The notes beneath the pieces are model-generated. The model had not been told where the DNA came from, did no database searches, and was given only the letters and a program-made list of their open reading frames with translations. The position numbers and the translations under genes were made by a program. 64,000 nucleotides of DNA from Acetobacter okinawensis (GTDB lineage Bacteria; Pseudomonadota; Alphaproteobacteria; Acetobacterales; Acetobacteraceae). How positions within the stretch are numbered: the stretch's first letter is position 1; each line of letters opens with the position of its first letter. The stretch is from the NCBI RefSeq assembly GCF_002153655.1, contig NZ_JOPJ01000004.1, positions 37,504 to 101,503 on the forward strand, given 5' to 3'. This document shows positions 27,364-35,846 of this stretch, one piece after another.

Positions 27364-28521
27364 ATGCCAGGCCATGCAACGCCCCTGCCATCCCCTATTC
27401 AGATGCGCCCCACACTGAGCCTGACGTGCCTTGGCCTTGTTTTTGGGCTGGTCATGGGCTTGGGGGCACCCCTTTTTACGCTTGACCTGACCGAAAAAGG
27501 CTACGGCACAGCCATAGTGGCAGCCAACAGCATGATGCATGCGGTAGGAGCGCTGGCCATTGCCCCGTTCATGCCCCGGCTGGCCGTAAGGCTGGGACCA
27601 CAGCGCGCCATTTTTCTGGCACTGGTCGGGGGCGGGGTCACGCTCCTGCTGTTTCCGTTCAGCGCATCCATCTGGCCCTGGTTCCCGCTGCGTATTCTGC
27701 TCGGTGCGTTTTGTGAAGTTATTCTGGTTCTCTCCGAAAGCTGGCTGAACCAGATAACGGATAACCATGCCCGTGGCCGCGTTATGGGGCTGTACAGCAC
27801 TCTGCTTTCTGTTGGCATCGCCATAGGTCCGGCCCTGCTCAGCCTAACGGGCAGGCAGGGCAAGCTGCCCTTTATTGGCACTGCCGCCATTCTGCTGCTG
27901 GCGGCAGTGCTTATACGCGCACCGTGGATGGTCTCCCCGCCACCGGCCCCGCCAACGCAGCACCGACTCCGCCGCTACCTGCTGCTGGCCCCCATAGCCA
28001 TTACCGCCACACTGCTGATTGCCATGCTGGACGGGGCCGCCACGTCCTTTTTAGCCCTTTACGCCATGCACTCCGGCTGGAGCGAGCACGCAGCCACCCT
28101 GCTGCTCAGCGTCATGCTGCTTGGCGCAACCGCCATGCAGGTGCCTATCGGCTGGGTCAGTGACCGCACAAACCGCCGCACCGTTATGATTGTGCTGTCC
28201 ATTCTGGCCTGTGGCGGTGCGCTGCTATGGCCCGTGGCCTTGCGCCACCCAGCCTTGGCCTACCCACTGCTGTTTGTCTGGGATGGTGCTTTTGCCAGCA
28301 TGTATTCCGTTGCCATGGCCGCGGCAGGCAACCGCTACCACGATGGCGATCTGGTTGCCATTTACGCCCTGTGCTCGCTGGCGTGGGGAATAGGCAGCTT
28401 TACTGGCCCCGCCATAAGTGCCGCCGCCATGCAGGCCAGCCCCCACGGGCTGGCCCTGTTTGCCGCAACGCTGTGCGGCCTGTTCACCCTGCTGCCCCTG
28501 TTTTTGAAAAAGAGCGTCTGA
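27364..28521 (+). CDS. MFS transporter (YcaD-like)
   Basis: 385 residues with about twelve hydrophobic segments, inner membrane. The first half has GLVFGLVMGLGAPLF and the cytoplasmic loop RLAVRLGPQRAIFLAL; FCEVILVLSESWLNQITDNHARGRVMGLYST resembles the YcaD/YfcJ group of small uncharacterised exporters. The second half repeats the loop motif as GWVSDRTNRRTVMI. GGAAAG lies 8 bases before the ATG at 27364; ATG 27403 is an alternative closer to the first helix. Substrate unknown. A stem (28524-28550, CCATCTTGCCC/GGGCAGGGTGG) separates it from the convergent lactonase gene. Confidence 0.82.
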   Translation: MPGHATPLPSPIQMRPTLSLTCLGLVFGLVMGLGAPLFTLDLTEKGYGTAIVAANSMMHAVGALAIAPFMPRLAVRLGPQRAIFLALVGGGVTLLLFPFSASIWPWFPLRILLGAFCEVILVLSESWLNQITDNHARGRVMGLYSTLLSVGIAIGPALLSLTGRQGKLPFIGTAAILLLAAVLIRAPWMVSPPPAPPTQHRLRRYLLLAPIAITATLLIAMLDGAATSFLALYAMHSGWSEHAATLLLSVMLLGATAMQVPIGWVSDRTNRRTVMIVLSILACGGALLWPVALRHPALAYPLLFVWDGAFASMYSVAMAAAGNRYHDGDLVAIYALCSLAWGIGSFTGPAISAAAMQASPHGLALFAATLCGLFTLLPLFLKKSV

Positions 28522-28577
28522 AACCATCTTGCCCCTTACGGGCAGGGTGGCAGACGTCACGCGGCGCGCAGGCCATG

Positions 28578-29804
28578 TCAGGCCGGGCCTGCTCCTTGCG
28601 TGTTGACCTGCAAACGGTAAAGCGATTCCCCGGCGCACATGAACAGCCAGTCCCGCTTGGGGCCGCCAAAGGTCAGGTTGGATACGCCATGGGGCAGGCG
28701 GATGCGCCCGATAAGATGCCCTTCGGGGTTAAAAACAAACACACCGCACAGGCCCAGTGGGCCACCCACACCACACCAGAGATTACCGTAAATATCCGCC
28801 TTGAGCCCATCCGGGATCATCTGCACGCCTTCAAAGCGCATATTTGTCAGCAGACGGGGGTTGGAGAGCGGGAGCTCCTGCCTGTGCAGGTCAAACGCAT
28901 GCACGGACAGGTCTCCATCATGCCCGCCAGCCCCACTCTGCCGCCCGGAGGAAATAACGTACAACCGCGAAAAATCGGGCGAAAAGCATAACCCGTTGGG
29001 GTTGGGCAGTTGCTCCTGCGTTAACACAACATCAATCCGCCCCGATGGATCTACACGGAAGGTGTGGTCAGGCTGTTTGTGCATCCCCCCCACGGCCCCG
29101 ATCAGCTCCTCGCCTACCCGCCAGCGGATGCGGCCATCGGGGTTTGCTTCCCCGCCTGCCGCATCGGCATGGCCTTCGGCAACGCTGTCCCCATATCCGG
29201 GGTCCGTAAACCAGATGCTGCCGTCGGGGTGGGCAATCACATCATTGGGGGAGCTCAGGGGTTTGTTTTCAAAATGATCGGCCACCACGTGCACGGAGCC
29301 ATCATGCTCCCAGCGCACCACGCGGCGTAAAAAATGCTCGCAGGATATCTGGCGGCCCAGATAGTCGAACGTACTGCCATTGGTATGATAGGATTCCGGG
29401 CGAAAGAGCGTAACCTCCCCCGTCTCCCACAAATAGCGGTACTGCCGGCTTGTCACCGTATCGCTGAACAGAAGGTAACGCCCCTCGGCCGACCACGCGG
29501 GGCCTTCTATCCACGCGCCCTGATCCCACACACGGTGGATGGTGGCATTCCCACTCACCAGATCACGGAAGGAGCGGTCAATCACCACCACATCGGGATC
29601 GGGGGCGTAGGAGGGCGGCGCATTGGGTCCCCATTGCCGTGGCGGCTGGGTGGTCACATCAGGGGGAGGCGTCATGCTGGCCGCCTCACGCTCTGCCGCC
29701 CGTGCCTGCTCCCCCGTGCGGGCCAGCAGCAGACCGGCGGACAGGCCAGACAGCCCTTTGAGCACACTGCGCCTGACCAACCTGTTCCGTAATGAGGTTA
29801 CCAT
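28578..29804 (-). CDS. Exported SMP-30/gluconolactonase-family protein
   Basis: 408 residues. The N-terminus has a twin-arginine motif (RRSVLKG) followed by a hydrophobic helix and ARA, so it is predicted to fold before Tat export to the periplasm. The mature part is a calcium-dependent six-bladed propeller: WIEGPAWSAEGRYLLFSD with the metal Glu, PLSSPNDVIAHPDGSIWFTDPGYG with the conserved Asn-Asp, LPNPNGLCFSPD and IPDGLKADIYGNLW with the third Asn/Asp pair. These features match gluconolactonases. It would hydrolyse the lactone formed by Gcd on the same side of the membrane; the pairing is inferred from compartment and chemistry, not from operon structure. Confidence 0.87.
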   Translation of the reverse strand: MVTSLRNRLVRRSVLKGLSGLSAGLLLARTGEQARAAEREAASMTPPPDVTTQPPRQWGPNAPPSYAPDPDVVVIDRSFRDLVSGNATIHRVWDQGAWIEGPAWSAEGRYLLFSDTVTSRQYRYLWETGEVTLFRPESYHTNGSTFDYLGRQISCEHFLRRVVRWEHDGSVHVVADHFENKPLSSPNDVIAHPDGSIWFTDPGYGDSVAEGHADAAGGEANPDGRIRWRVGEELIGAVGGMHKQPDHTFRVDPSGRIDVVLTQEQLPNPNGLCFSPDFSRLYVISSGRQSGAGGHDGDLSVHAFDLHRQELPLSNPRLLTNMRFEGVQMIPDGLKADIYGNLWCGVGGPLGLCGVFVFNPEGHLIGRIRLPHGVSNLTFGGPKRDWLFMCAGESLYRLQVNTQGAGPA

Positions 29805-29931
29805 TTGAGCCCCTTGCGCCTTGGCAGGTCAGCAGACCGACCATACGGCCCCTGCCCGGTTGCACCCCACGCACATACCTTGCCGGAAAAAGCCTGTCAC
29901 CACCACCAGCGCCCTGAACTGCGCATAGCGC

Positions 29932-31392
29932 TCAGGGTACTGCGGCAACCCTGAGCAGGTTGGTGGAGCCACTCACGCCAAATGGCACGCCAGCCGCAAT
30001 CACCACCGAATCCCCCGTGGCACCAACCTGCGCACGGCGCACAACATCAAGCGCATCGCGCACCATCTGCTCAACCGTGGTGGAGGCTGTATGGGGCAGG
30101 CTGACAAATGCCCGCACACCCCACACAAGAGCCAGCCGTCGGGCAGCCTGCGCCGTGGGGGTTACACCCAGCACCGGGCATGTCGGGCGCTCACGCGCAA
30201 TACGCAGGGCCGTAGCCCCCCTGTGTGTGTACGCCACAATGGCAGGGGCATGGAGTGTGGCGGCAACCTGCTGGGCGGCACTGGCTATGGCATCCGCCAC
30301 ATAGTCCTCGGGGGCCAGACGGGCGGCAGCCATATGGGCCTGCCAGCCTGCGTCCTGCTCCACCCGCCACAAAATACGGTTCATGATCCGCACAGCCTCA
30401 CGCGGGTACTGCCCTGCCGCCGATTCTGCCGAGAGCATGACAGCATCCGCACCGTCAAACACCGCTGTCGCCACATCCGATGCCTCCGCCCGTGTGGGCG
30501 TGGGTGCGGCAATCATGCTTTCAAGCATCTGGGTCGCAACGACCACCGGCTTACCCAGCCTGCGCGCCTCGCGGATAATGCGTTTTTGAATGAGTGGCAC
30601 GCTCTCTGGCGGCAGTTCCACGCCCAGATCGCCACGGGCAACCATAACTGCGTCACTCAGCTCCAGAATGGCTGCCAGATTTTCCACCGCCTGCGGTTTT
30701 TCCAGCTTGGCCAGCAGGGCTGCGCGTTCGCCCACAAGGGCGCGTGCCTGCAACAGATCCTCCGGCCTTTGCACAAAGGAGAGAGCAATATACTCCACCC
30801 CCAGTTCCAAGGCATAGGCCAGATCAAGCCTGTCTTTTTCTGTCAGGGCAGGAATGGGGAGTGCCACATCGGGAACGTTGACGCCTTTATGGTCACTCAG
30901 CGGGCCACCGGTCTGCACCCGTGTTTGCAGCCAGTCAGGGCCAACCTGCTCCACCACCACAGCCAGTTTGCCATCATCCATCAACAAACGGCTGCCCGGC
31001 TTGGCCACACTTATAATTTCGGGGTGGGGGAGTTGCACCCGCGTGGTATCCCCCGGCGTGTCCGACAGGTCAAACCGGAACGCCGCCCCCGCTTCGAGCA
31101 CCACCTTGCCACCAGCAAACTGCCCGACCCGCAGCTTTGGCCCCTGCATGTCGGCCAGAATACCAATCGGGCGGTCAAGCTCACGCTCCACCTGCCTTAC
31201 AAAGGCATGGCGGCTAGCGTGGTCGGCATGGGTCCCGTGAGAAAAATTAAGGCGGAACACATCCGCCCCTGCCAGAGCAAGGTCGCGGATGGTTGCATAA
31301 TCGGAGGAGGCAGGGCCAAGGGTTGCAACAATTTTTGTGCGACAGAGCGCCATCTCTGCCGTGTTATGGTCCGGCGTTGTGACAAGAGACAT
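29932..31392 (-). CDS. pyk: Pyruvate kinase
   Basis: Makes pyruvate and ATP from phosphoenolpyruvate. 486 residues: KIVATLGPAS, RLNFSHGTHADH, ILADMQGPKLRVG, LTEKDRLDLAYAL, VMVARGDLGVELP (metal ligands), KPVVVATQMLESM with the signature Lys region partly replaced by the flanking motif, and RAEASDVATAVFDGADAVMLSAESAAG. I chose the ATG at 31392, with AGGGAG 11 bases upstream; a GTG at 31401 is too close to that site. The C-terminal allosteric domain is present. It follows the SH3 protein by 36 bp on the same strand. Confidence 0.96.
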   Translation of the reverse strand: MSLVTTPDHNTAEMALCRTKIVATLGPASSDYATIRDLALAGADVFRLNFSHGTHADHASRHAFVRQVERELDRPIGILADMQGPKLRVGQFAGGKVVLEAGAAFRFDLSDTPGDTTRVQLPHPEIISVAKPGSRLLMDDGKLAVVVEQVGPDWLQTRVQTGGPLSDHKGVNVPDVALPIPALTEKDRLDLAYALELGVEYIALSFVQRPEDLLQARALVGERAALLAKLEKPQAVENLAAILELSDAVMVARGDLGVELPPESVPLIQKRIIREARRLGKPVVVATQMLESMIAAPTPTRAEASDVATAVFDGADAVMLSAESAAGQYPREAVRIMNRILWRVEQDAGWQAHMAAARLAPEDYVADAIASAAQQVAATLHAPAIVAYTHRGATALRIARERPTCPVLGVTPTAQAARRLALVWGVRAFVSLPHTASTTVEQMVRDALDVVRRAQVGATGDSVVIAAGVPFGVSGSTNLLRVAAVP

Positions 31393-31428
31393 CTGCACCA
31401 CTTCTCCCTGACTGTCCGCCGGAAAAAC

Positions 31429-32436
31429 TCAGGACGGGCTGATCGCCTCCTCCGCGTCCACACCCCAGATGGCCCGGCGGGGCACCCATCCGTTATACTG
31501 CTTGACCGAGACCTTGCACCAAGCCGAGCCTGCTGCACACTCCCTGATCGAGCCAACCGTTCCCGGCCGCAGCACAGCCACAAGGGCTGCGTCATCACTG
31601 GCGCTGGCGCGCATCAACACCACATCAGGCATTTTTGCCGCATCTTCCGCCTTGGCAACACTGCCCAGAACACGGGCATCCATATGACCGGAGGGCAAGG
31701 TTTTTTCCCCATCCTTACCGGACTGGGCGGGGATGGGGCTCTCATCCCCCGGTGGCTCACCGGGAACCAGAAAATCACGCCCACCTGCAAGTGTGGCCTG
31801 CTGCATCCAGCCTTTTTGCCCGCTCTGGTCTTCCACCAGACGCCAGACATCAAACTCGCGCTCAACCCGCACCGGCATACCCCGGCGGTGATACACCCAC
31901 AAAATGGGAAAGCGCTGGCCGGGGCCTGCACGCATGTTCACTTCATCCGAGCGCAGGGCAGCGTAGCGGGGCAAAGGTAGCCCGGTTACGCTCCCTTTTG
32001 CAGGGTCACCCTGCACCCCGGCATCCGGAGCGGCCATATCTGGCGTGGGGGTGGGGGTAGTGGCTCCGGCAGCGGTCGCTGCGGCCCCCGCGACAGCAGC
32101 ACCCGCAGCCACTGCGGCTACGTGGTGGTGTGCGGGCGCATGGTGCGCGGGGCTGGTTGGTGCCGTGGCGTGGCCATGGGCATGCTTTTTATGATGCGCA
32201 GCTTTTTTAGCGCTCGGTGCTGCCGTGGCACCGGGTTTGGCCTTGCCCTTGGTACCGCTGGCCTTGTGTGCTGCTGCCTGCGGTGCAACCAGAACATGCT
32301 TGTGGTGCTTGTGCAGTGGCGGCGCCACGCTATCGGCCGCAAACCCGGCAGACGCCGTAACGCCAGAAAAAACTGCCATGCCGCCGACCACACAGGCCAG
32401 CAGACGAAACCGGAAAGAAGAGCAAGTGCACATCAT
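31429..32436 (-). CDS. Exported bacterial SH3-domain protein with Ala/His-rich linker
   Basis: 335 residues. A signal peptide (RLLACVVGGMAVFSGVTASAGFA) leads into about 110 residues of low-complexity Lys/His/Ala/Thr/Pro sequence containing HHKHAHGHA and AHHAPAHHHVAA. Two bacterial SH3 modules follow: the first around RSDEVNMRAGPGQRFPILWVYHRRGMPV to GQKGWMQQATLAG, the second around VVLMRASASDDAALVAVLRPGTVGSI to VKQYNGWVPRRAIWGV. Such pairs occur in periplasmic proteins that bind peptidoglycan. The ATG at 32436 has AGGG 8 bases upstream. It probably shares a transcript with pyk. Confidence 0.82.
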   Translation of the reverse strand: MMCTCSSFRFRLLACVVGGMAVFSGVTASAGFAADSVAPPLHKHHKHVLVAPQAAAHKASGTKGKAKPGATAAPSAKKAAHHKKHAHGHATAPTSPAHHAPAHHHVAAVAAGAAVAGAAATAAGATTPTPTPDMAAPDAGVQGDPAKGSVTGLPLPRYAALRSDEVNMRAGPGQRFPILWVYHRRGMPVRVEREFDVWRLVEDQSGQKGWMQQATLAGGRDFLVPGEPPGDESPIPAQSGKDGEKTLPSGHMDARVLGSVAKAEDAAKMPDVVLMRASASDDAALVAVLRPGTVGSIRECAAGSAWCKVSVKQYNGWVPRRAIWGVDAEEAISPS

Positions 32437-32571
32437 GGCTGCATCCCTGCCAAGAGAGCGGCCCGGGGGCAAGAGGCCGCACGCACTTCGCCGCTGAGTT
32501 TGCGTGCCACGTCCGGGCAGACATGCCCTTCAACCCTTCTCAAACCTGCCTCCATCCTGAACACTTGCCCA

Positions 32572-32982
32572 CTAGAACACCAGTTGCCGGGCATTGCCTG
32601 CCCGGTCAAAAAAACTGGGGAGCCCCACAACCTGAACCTGCTCCAGCAGATCCTCCGTGCCGACACCCAATGTTTTTACACCGGAGTCGCACACCATGAG
32701 TGCGCCCCCCATCTCCACCACGGCATCGCGCAGCACATCCAGCCCGGCAACACCCGCACGCTCGCGCATGGATGCACCGGCTCCGTCCTCCAGCCCTGTC
32801 CATGCCCGGCAGAAGGCGCAAACACCCGCCCCCATGCCAAAAAGCAGAACAGTGCGCCCCATGGCCGCAGCACTTGCCGCCAGCATGTAGGCCGCATGAA
32901 TACGCTCGTACCGTGCCTCCACAATGAGCAACGTCAGATCACATTCCGGCTGTGCAGGCACGGTGGGTGCAGGCTCAACCAT
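32572..32982 (-). CDS. DsrE/peroxiredoxin-like family protein
   Basis: 136 residues, soluble. LTLLIVEARYERIHAAYMLAASAAAMGRTVLLFGMGAGV fits the DsrE-like alpha/beta fold, followed by two cysteines in CAFCRAW and one in LMVCDSGVKTLGV, the region where DsrE2-type proteins keep their reactive Cys. These proteins are linked to sulfur relay. The start is placed at ATG 32982 (GGAG nine bases upstream) with 32988 as alternative; either overlaps the 3' end of the E1-like gene. Translational coupling to a ThiF/MoeB-type enzyme supports a role in sulfur transfer, but substrate is unknown. Confidence 0.68.
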   Translation of the reverse strand: MVEPAPTVPAQPECDLTLLIVEARYERIHAAYMLAASAAAMGRTVLLFGMGAGVCAFCRAWTGLEDGAGASMRERAGVAGLDVLRDAVVEMGGALMVCDSGVKTLGVGTEDLLEQVQVVGLPSFFDRAGNARQLVF

Positions 32983-33748
32983 GTGCATGTTCTCCACCAC
33001 AGATCGGGCAGGCCGGGTCGGCACTCAGGGTCATGGTTGTAAACTTCATGCGCAGGGCGTCCCACATCAGCAACTGGCCTATCCCTGACTGGCCAATCCC
33101 CAGTATCTGCTTGAGCGCCTGCGTTGCCTGCAAGGTTCCCATAACGCCTGTAACCACGCCCAGTACGCCCGCATCCCCGCAGCTCAGGCCGGATGCCTGT
33201 CCATCTGTTTCGGGGTACAGACAATTATAGCACCCACCACCCTGTGTGGGGCTGAATGTAGCCAGTTGCCCTTCAAACCGCTGGGCTGCGGCAGAAACCA
33301 GTACCTTGCCCGCACGTACGCAGGCCGCATTAACCGCGTAACGCGTGGCAAAGTTGTCGCATCCGTCGCACACCAGATCATAGCGGGACACAAGGTCATG
33401 CGCACTCTGTGCATCCAGCCGCATATCCCATGTTTCCACCACAATTTCGGGGTTAAGGGCCGTCAGCCGTTCGCGCGCGGACTCCACCTTTTTCTGCCCC
33501 ACCGCATGTGTGACGTGCAGCACCTGCCGCTGAAGGTTGGAGAGTTCGAGCACATCGTCATCCACCAGACCGATTCGGCCAACCCCTGCGGCGGCAAGGT
33601 ACAGCGCCACCGGCGCACCAAGCCCACCGGCCCCGACCACAAGCACGGATGCGTTCTTCAACGCGACCTGACCAGTGCCGCCGACCTCGGGCAGCAGAAT
33701 GTGGCGAGAATAGCGCTGAATTTCATTTTCGCTGAGATCAAGCTTCAT
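32975..33748 (-). CDS. moeB: MoeB/ThiF-family E1-like adenylyltransferase
   Basis: 257 residues. Activates the C-terminal glycine of an ubiquitin-like sulfur carrier (MoaD or ThiS) by adenylation. The ATP-binding VLVVGAGGLGAPVALYLAAAG, Arg-containing RYSRHILLPEVG, DDDVLELSNLQRQ, CDGCDNFATRY, the zinc cysteines of CYNCLYPE and CPICG, and SCGDAGVLGVVTGVMG with the candidate catalytic Cys are all present. No rhodanese domain is fused. The ATG at 33748 matches the family N-terminus. The downstream DsrE-like gene overlaps its end by about 8 bp. Whether it serves molybdopterin or thiamine cannot be told. Confidence 0.88.
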   Translation of the reverse strand: MKLDLSENEIQRYSRHILLPEVGGTGQVALKNASVLVVGAGGLGAPVALYLAAAGVGRIGLVDDDVLELSNLQRQVLHVTHAVGQKKVESARERLTALNPEIVVETWDMRLDAQSAHDLVSRYDLVCDGCDNFATRYAVNAACVRAGKVLVSAAAQRFEGQLATFSPTQGGGCYNCLYPETDGQASGLSCGDAGVLGVVTGVMGTLQATQALKQILGIGQSGIGQLLMWDALRMKFTTMTLSADPACPICGGEHAHG

Positions 33749-33940
33749 TGGTCTGTACTTACCCGCTCTTTGGCGCCTGCTGGCCCACATGGCCCGCAAA
33801 CACGTTATGGGCGACCTAACACCGTGTAACAAAGGTCATATTTTTATAATATCACATGCAACCGCACACATTATTATCTGGTTAGATGATGGTATCTGTT
33901 CTATAAGAATTGCATCCAATGCATATGAGGAATGTGTAGC

Positions 33941-34561
33941 ATGACAACCTCCACCCAGTCCGGACCCGCCGTCCGGCCAGCCAGTCTGCCCCGCCGCCAG
34001 ACCGCGCGCCGGGTGTGTGTTGCCGCAGCCGCTGCCTCGTTCGGCCTGTATCTGGCCTCCCCTTTTGTCACGCTGTGGTCTGCCGCATCCGACCTACAGC
34101 AGCACAATGCTCTTGCGCTGGGGCAGATGATCAACTGGGGTGCGCTTGATGCGTCCCTCAAGCGGCAGACACTGGCTGGTCTGCACCTCAACATTCAGCC
34201 CGCAGCAGACGAACTGCCTGAATTTGGTACGTCCTTTGCATCCACCGCCGTTTCCAACGCGGTTGATATGACGGTGACACAGGCCAATCTGGGCGCGCTG
34301 ATGGACGAGGCCATGCCTGCCACAACCTCTACCGCACAGCCTGCGGCACCGTCCTTTGCGGCACTGGTCTCCCGCGCATCTGTTCACTTCAACCGGCTGG
34401 ACCAGTTTGTCATGGAACTGCCCTTACCCGGCCATGAGCGCGAGACCCCTTTGCGGGTTGAACTGCGGATTGAGGGCTGGGGCTGGAAGATTACCAACGT
34501 GGAATTTCCCATGCGGCGTGAGCCGATCATGCAGGCGTCGGCTACCCCGTCCAACGCCTGA
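33941..34561 (+). CDS. DUF2939-type membrane-anchored protein
   Basis: 206 residues. After a basic Pro-rich N-terminus there is one hydrophobic segment (VCVAAAAASFGLYLASPFVTLW), then an extracytoplasmic domain starting SAASDLQQHNALALGQMINWGALDASLKRQTLAGL, the pattern of DUF2939 proteins, and ending in a beta-rich part LRVELRIEGWGWKITNVEFPM. AGGA lies 9 bases before the ATG at 33941. Divergent from moeB and followed by a bidirectional terminator, so a single-gene unit. Function is unknown for the family. Confidence 0.75.
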   Translation: MTTSTQSGPAVRPASLPRRQTARRVCVAAAAASFGLYLASPFVTLWSAASDLQQHNALALGQMINWGALDASLKRQTLAGLHLNIQPAADELPEFGTSFASTAVSNAVDMTVTQANLGALMDEAMPATTSTAQPAAPSFAALVSRASVHFNRLDQFVMELPLPGHERETPLRVELRIEGWGWKITNVEFPMRREPIMQASATPSNA

Positions 34562-34582
34562 ACCACACACAGCATGCCATAC

Positions 34583-34621
34583 AATAAAGGCCAGCCCCCG
34601 TTATGGAGGCTGGCCTTTATT
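34583..34621. terminator. Bidirectional terminator
   Basis: AATAAAGGCCAGCC pairs perfectly with GGCTGGCCTTTATT (14 bp) around an 11-base loop, between the convergent DUF2939 and DUF3126 genes. Confidence 0.88.
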
Positions 34622-34637
34622 CATACCCGCATGACGC

Positions 34638-34865
34638 TCAGGCGCGGGGCAGGTCTTCTTCCAAAACCACCATGTTCACAGCGTAGCTGACATCGCCATC
34701 CTCATCATCACGATGGATGGTGCCGATCACTTCACCCTTTACGGCCAGCTCAACCGACATGCCCGCACGCGGAGCCGGGTTGACGGTCAGCTCGGGTGAG
34801 CCCAGCAGGCGGCGCAGCGCGCTCTGGAGGCGGGTGATCTCTGAAGCAGAAAGAGAAGCGCTCAT
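34638..34865 (-). CDS. DUF3126 family protein
   Basis: 75-residue soluble protein. The helix EITRLQSALRRLLGSPELTV followed by the strands MSVELAVKGEVIGTIHRDDEDGD and AVNMVVLEEDL is the compact pattern of DUF3126, a family found in alphaproteobacteria with no known role. AGGAA is upstream of the ATG. It stands alone, ends at a bidirectional terminator, and has about 240 bp of non-coding DNA on its upstream side. Confidence 0.82.
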   Translation of the reverse strand: MSASLSASEITRLQSALRRLLGSPELTVNPAPRAGMSVELAVKGEVIGTIHRDDEDGDVSYAVNMVVLEEDLPRA

Positions 34866-35108
34866 GTCATTTATTCCTTAGTCGAGCCAAAACATGCATG
34901 CAGGAAAAACGGAGCACAGGGCATGCCCGACCACCCGGCAGGCAGCGAGCAACCAGAACCCGGCGCACGCGCCTTCCCATCTGTTCCGCCCCCTATAGGC
35001 CATCCCGCTCAGGCGGGGCAACCTTTCGCACCCGTGCCACGCCCTTGCCATGCCCGCGCCATTTTCCACCGTGCAACTGTTCCTCTCACTACAGGAGAGA
35101 CCCACACC

Positions 35109-35627
35109 GTGCGACCACTGCGCCCCCTTCTGTCTGCCCTGCTTGTCTGCCTGTCTGCCGGGTTGTGCATCATGGCAACGCAGAGCGGGCCACTGCCCCC
35201 CACCACGCAGGGCAGCAGAACAGAGCATGTGCTGTACATGACCACGCATGACGGCGCAGCCCAGACTGCCACAACACTGTCCCGCCCCCATGGATGGGAC
35301 GAGGTGATGCATGCACTCGCGCAAGGCAAGCCGGAGGCCGCCCACATTGTGGCCACCGTCCTGCCCAAAGCAGATACCCACACGAGCAGAACACTTGTGC
35401 GGACCATGCGGACCCTCCTGCCCCGCCAGCCTGCAACAGTGCTGAGTGCAAGCGAGGTCAACAGGCAGGCGGCAGGCAGTGCGGCAAACATCTGCTCCCC
35501 CGTTGGCATGTCCGCCACATGGCGCAGGCAGGCCACGCAGGCGGTCACCACCGTGCATGACATTAGACTGGCAACCCGCACACAAACCTGCCTGCGCACG
35601 CTCCAGCACACGGCACGGGGCGCCTGA
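35109..35627 (+). CDS. Small exported protein of unknown function
   Basis: 172 residues from the GTG at 35109, chosen because AGGAGAG is 8 bases upstream and because it directly gives a signal peptide (LRPLLSALLVCLSAGLCIMA). The frame is open to 34923 but that part is Pro-rich with no site. The mature protein is rich in Thr and Ala, with two Cys (ICSPVG and QTCLRTL) that could pair. No family recognised. It precedes the alginate-export-type porin by 220 bp of very AT-rich DNA. An opposite-strand frame overlapping it lacks any of these signals. Confidence 0.6.
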   Translation: MRPLRPLLSALLVCLSAGLCIMATQSGPLPPTTQGSRTEHVLYMTTHDGAAQTATTLSRPHGWDEVMHALAQGKPEAAHIVATVLPKADTHTSRTLVRTMRTLLPRQPATVLSASEVNRQAAGSAANICSPVGMSATWRRQATQAVTTVHDIRLATRTQTCLRTLQHTARGA

Positions 35628-35703
35628 GTTGTGTTTTTTCTAACAAATATTTGAAAAAATACCGACAAATACACAGAATTTTCTGATTTTTTTATCGAAA
35701 TGA

Positions 35704-35735
35704 TGTGTTGCCTCCTTTATAAGGGATGCAACACA
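35704..35735. promoter_or_regulatory. 32-bp dyad upstream of the porin gene
   Basis: TGTGTTGC (35704-35711) and GCAACACA (35728-35735) flank TCC..GGA and a central TTATAA, all sharing one centre; 15 of 16 base pairs match or wobble. No T-run follows, so it reads as an operator rather than a terminator. It is 110-140 bp upstream of the porin ATG. Confidence 0.45.
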
Positions 35736-35787
35736 CGCAAATGCGATATGACATAAGCGCATTTATAGCAATAATAGTAATATAAGA

Positions 35788-35804
35788 CATTCATTAAATG
35801 AATG
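35788..35804. promoter_or_regulatory. 17-bp perfect palindrome upstream of the porin gene
   Basis: CATTCATT-A-AATGAATG, a perfect 8-bp inverted repeat with a single central base, 43-59 bp before the porin ATG, where a repressor or activator could act on the promoter. Confidence 0.4.
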
Positions 35805-35846
35805 AATTGTCAGTCCTATAAAAATAACAAGAAGTGACCTCGGCCC

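Noticed and set aside
34878..35609. A 243-codon minus-strand frame opposite the small exported protein
   Set aside because: No ribosome binding site, Cys- and Gly-rich composition typical of a shadow. The plus frame has a Shine-Dalgarno and a signal peptide at its GTG.
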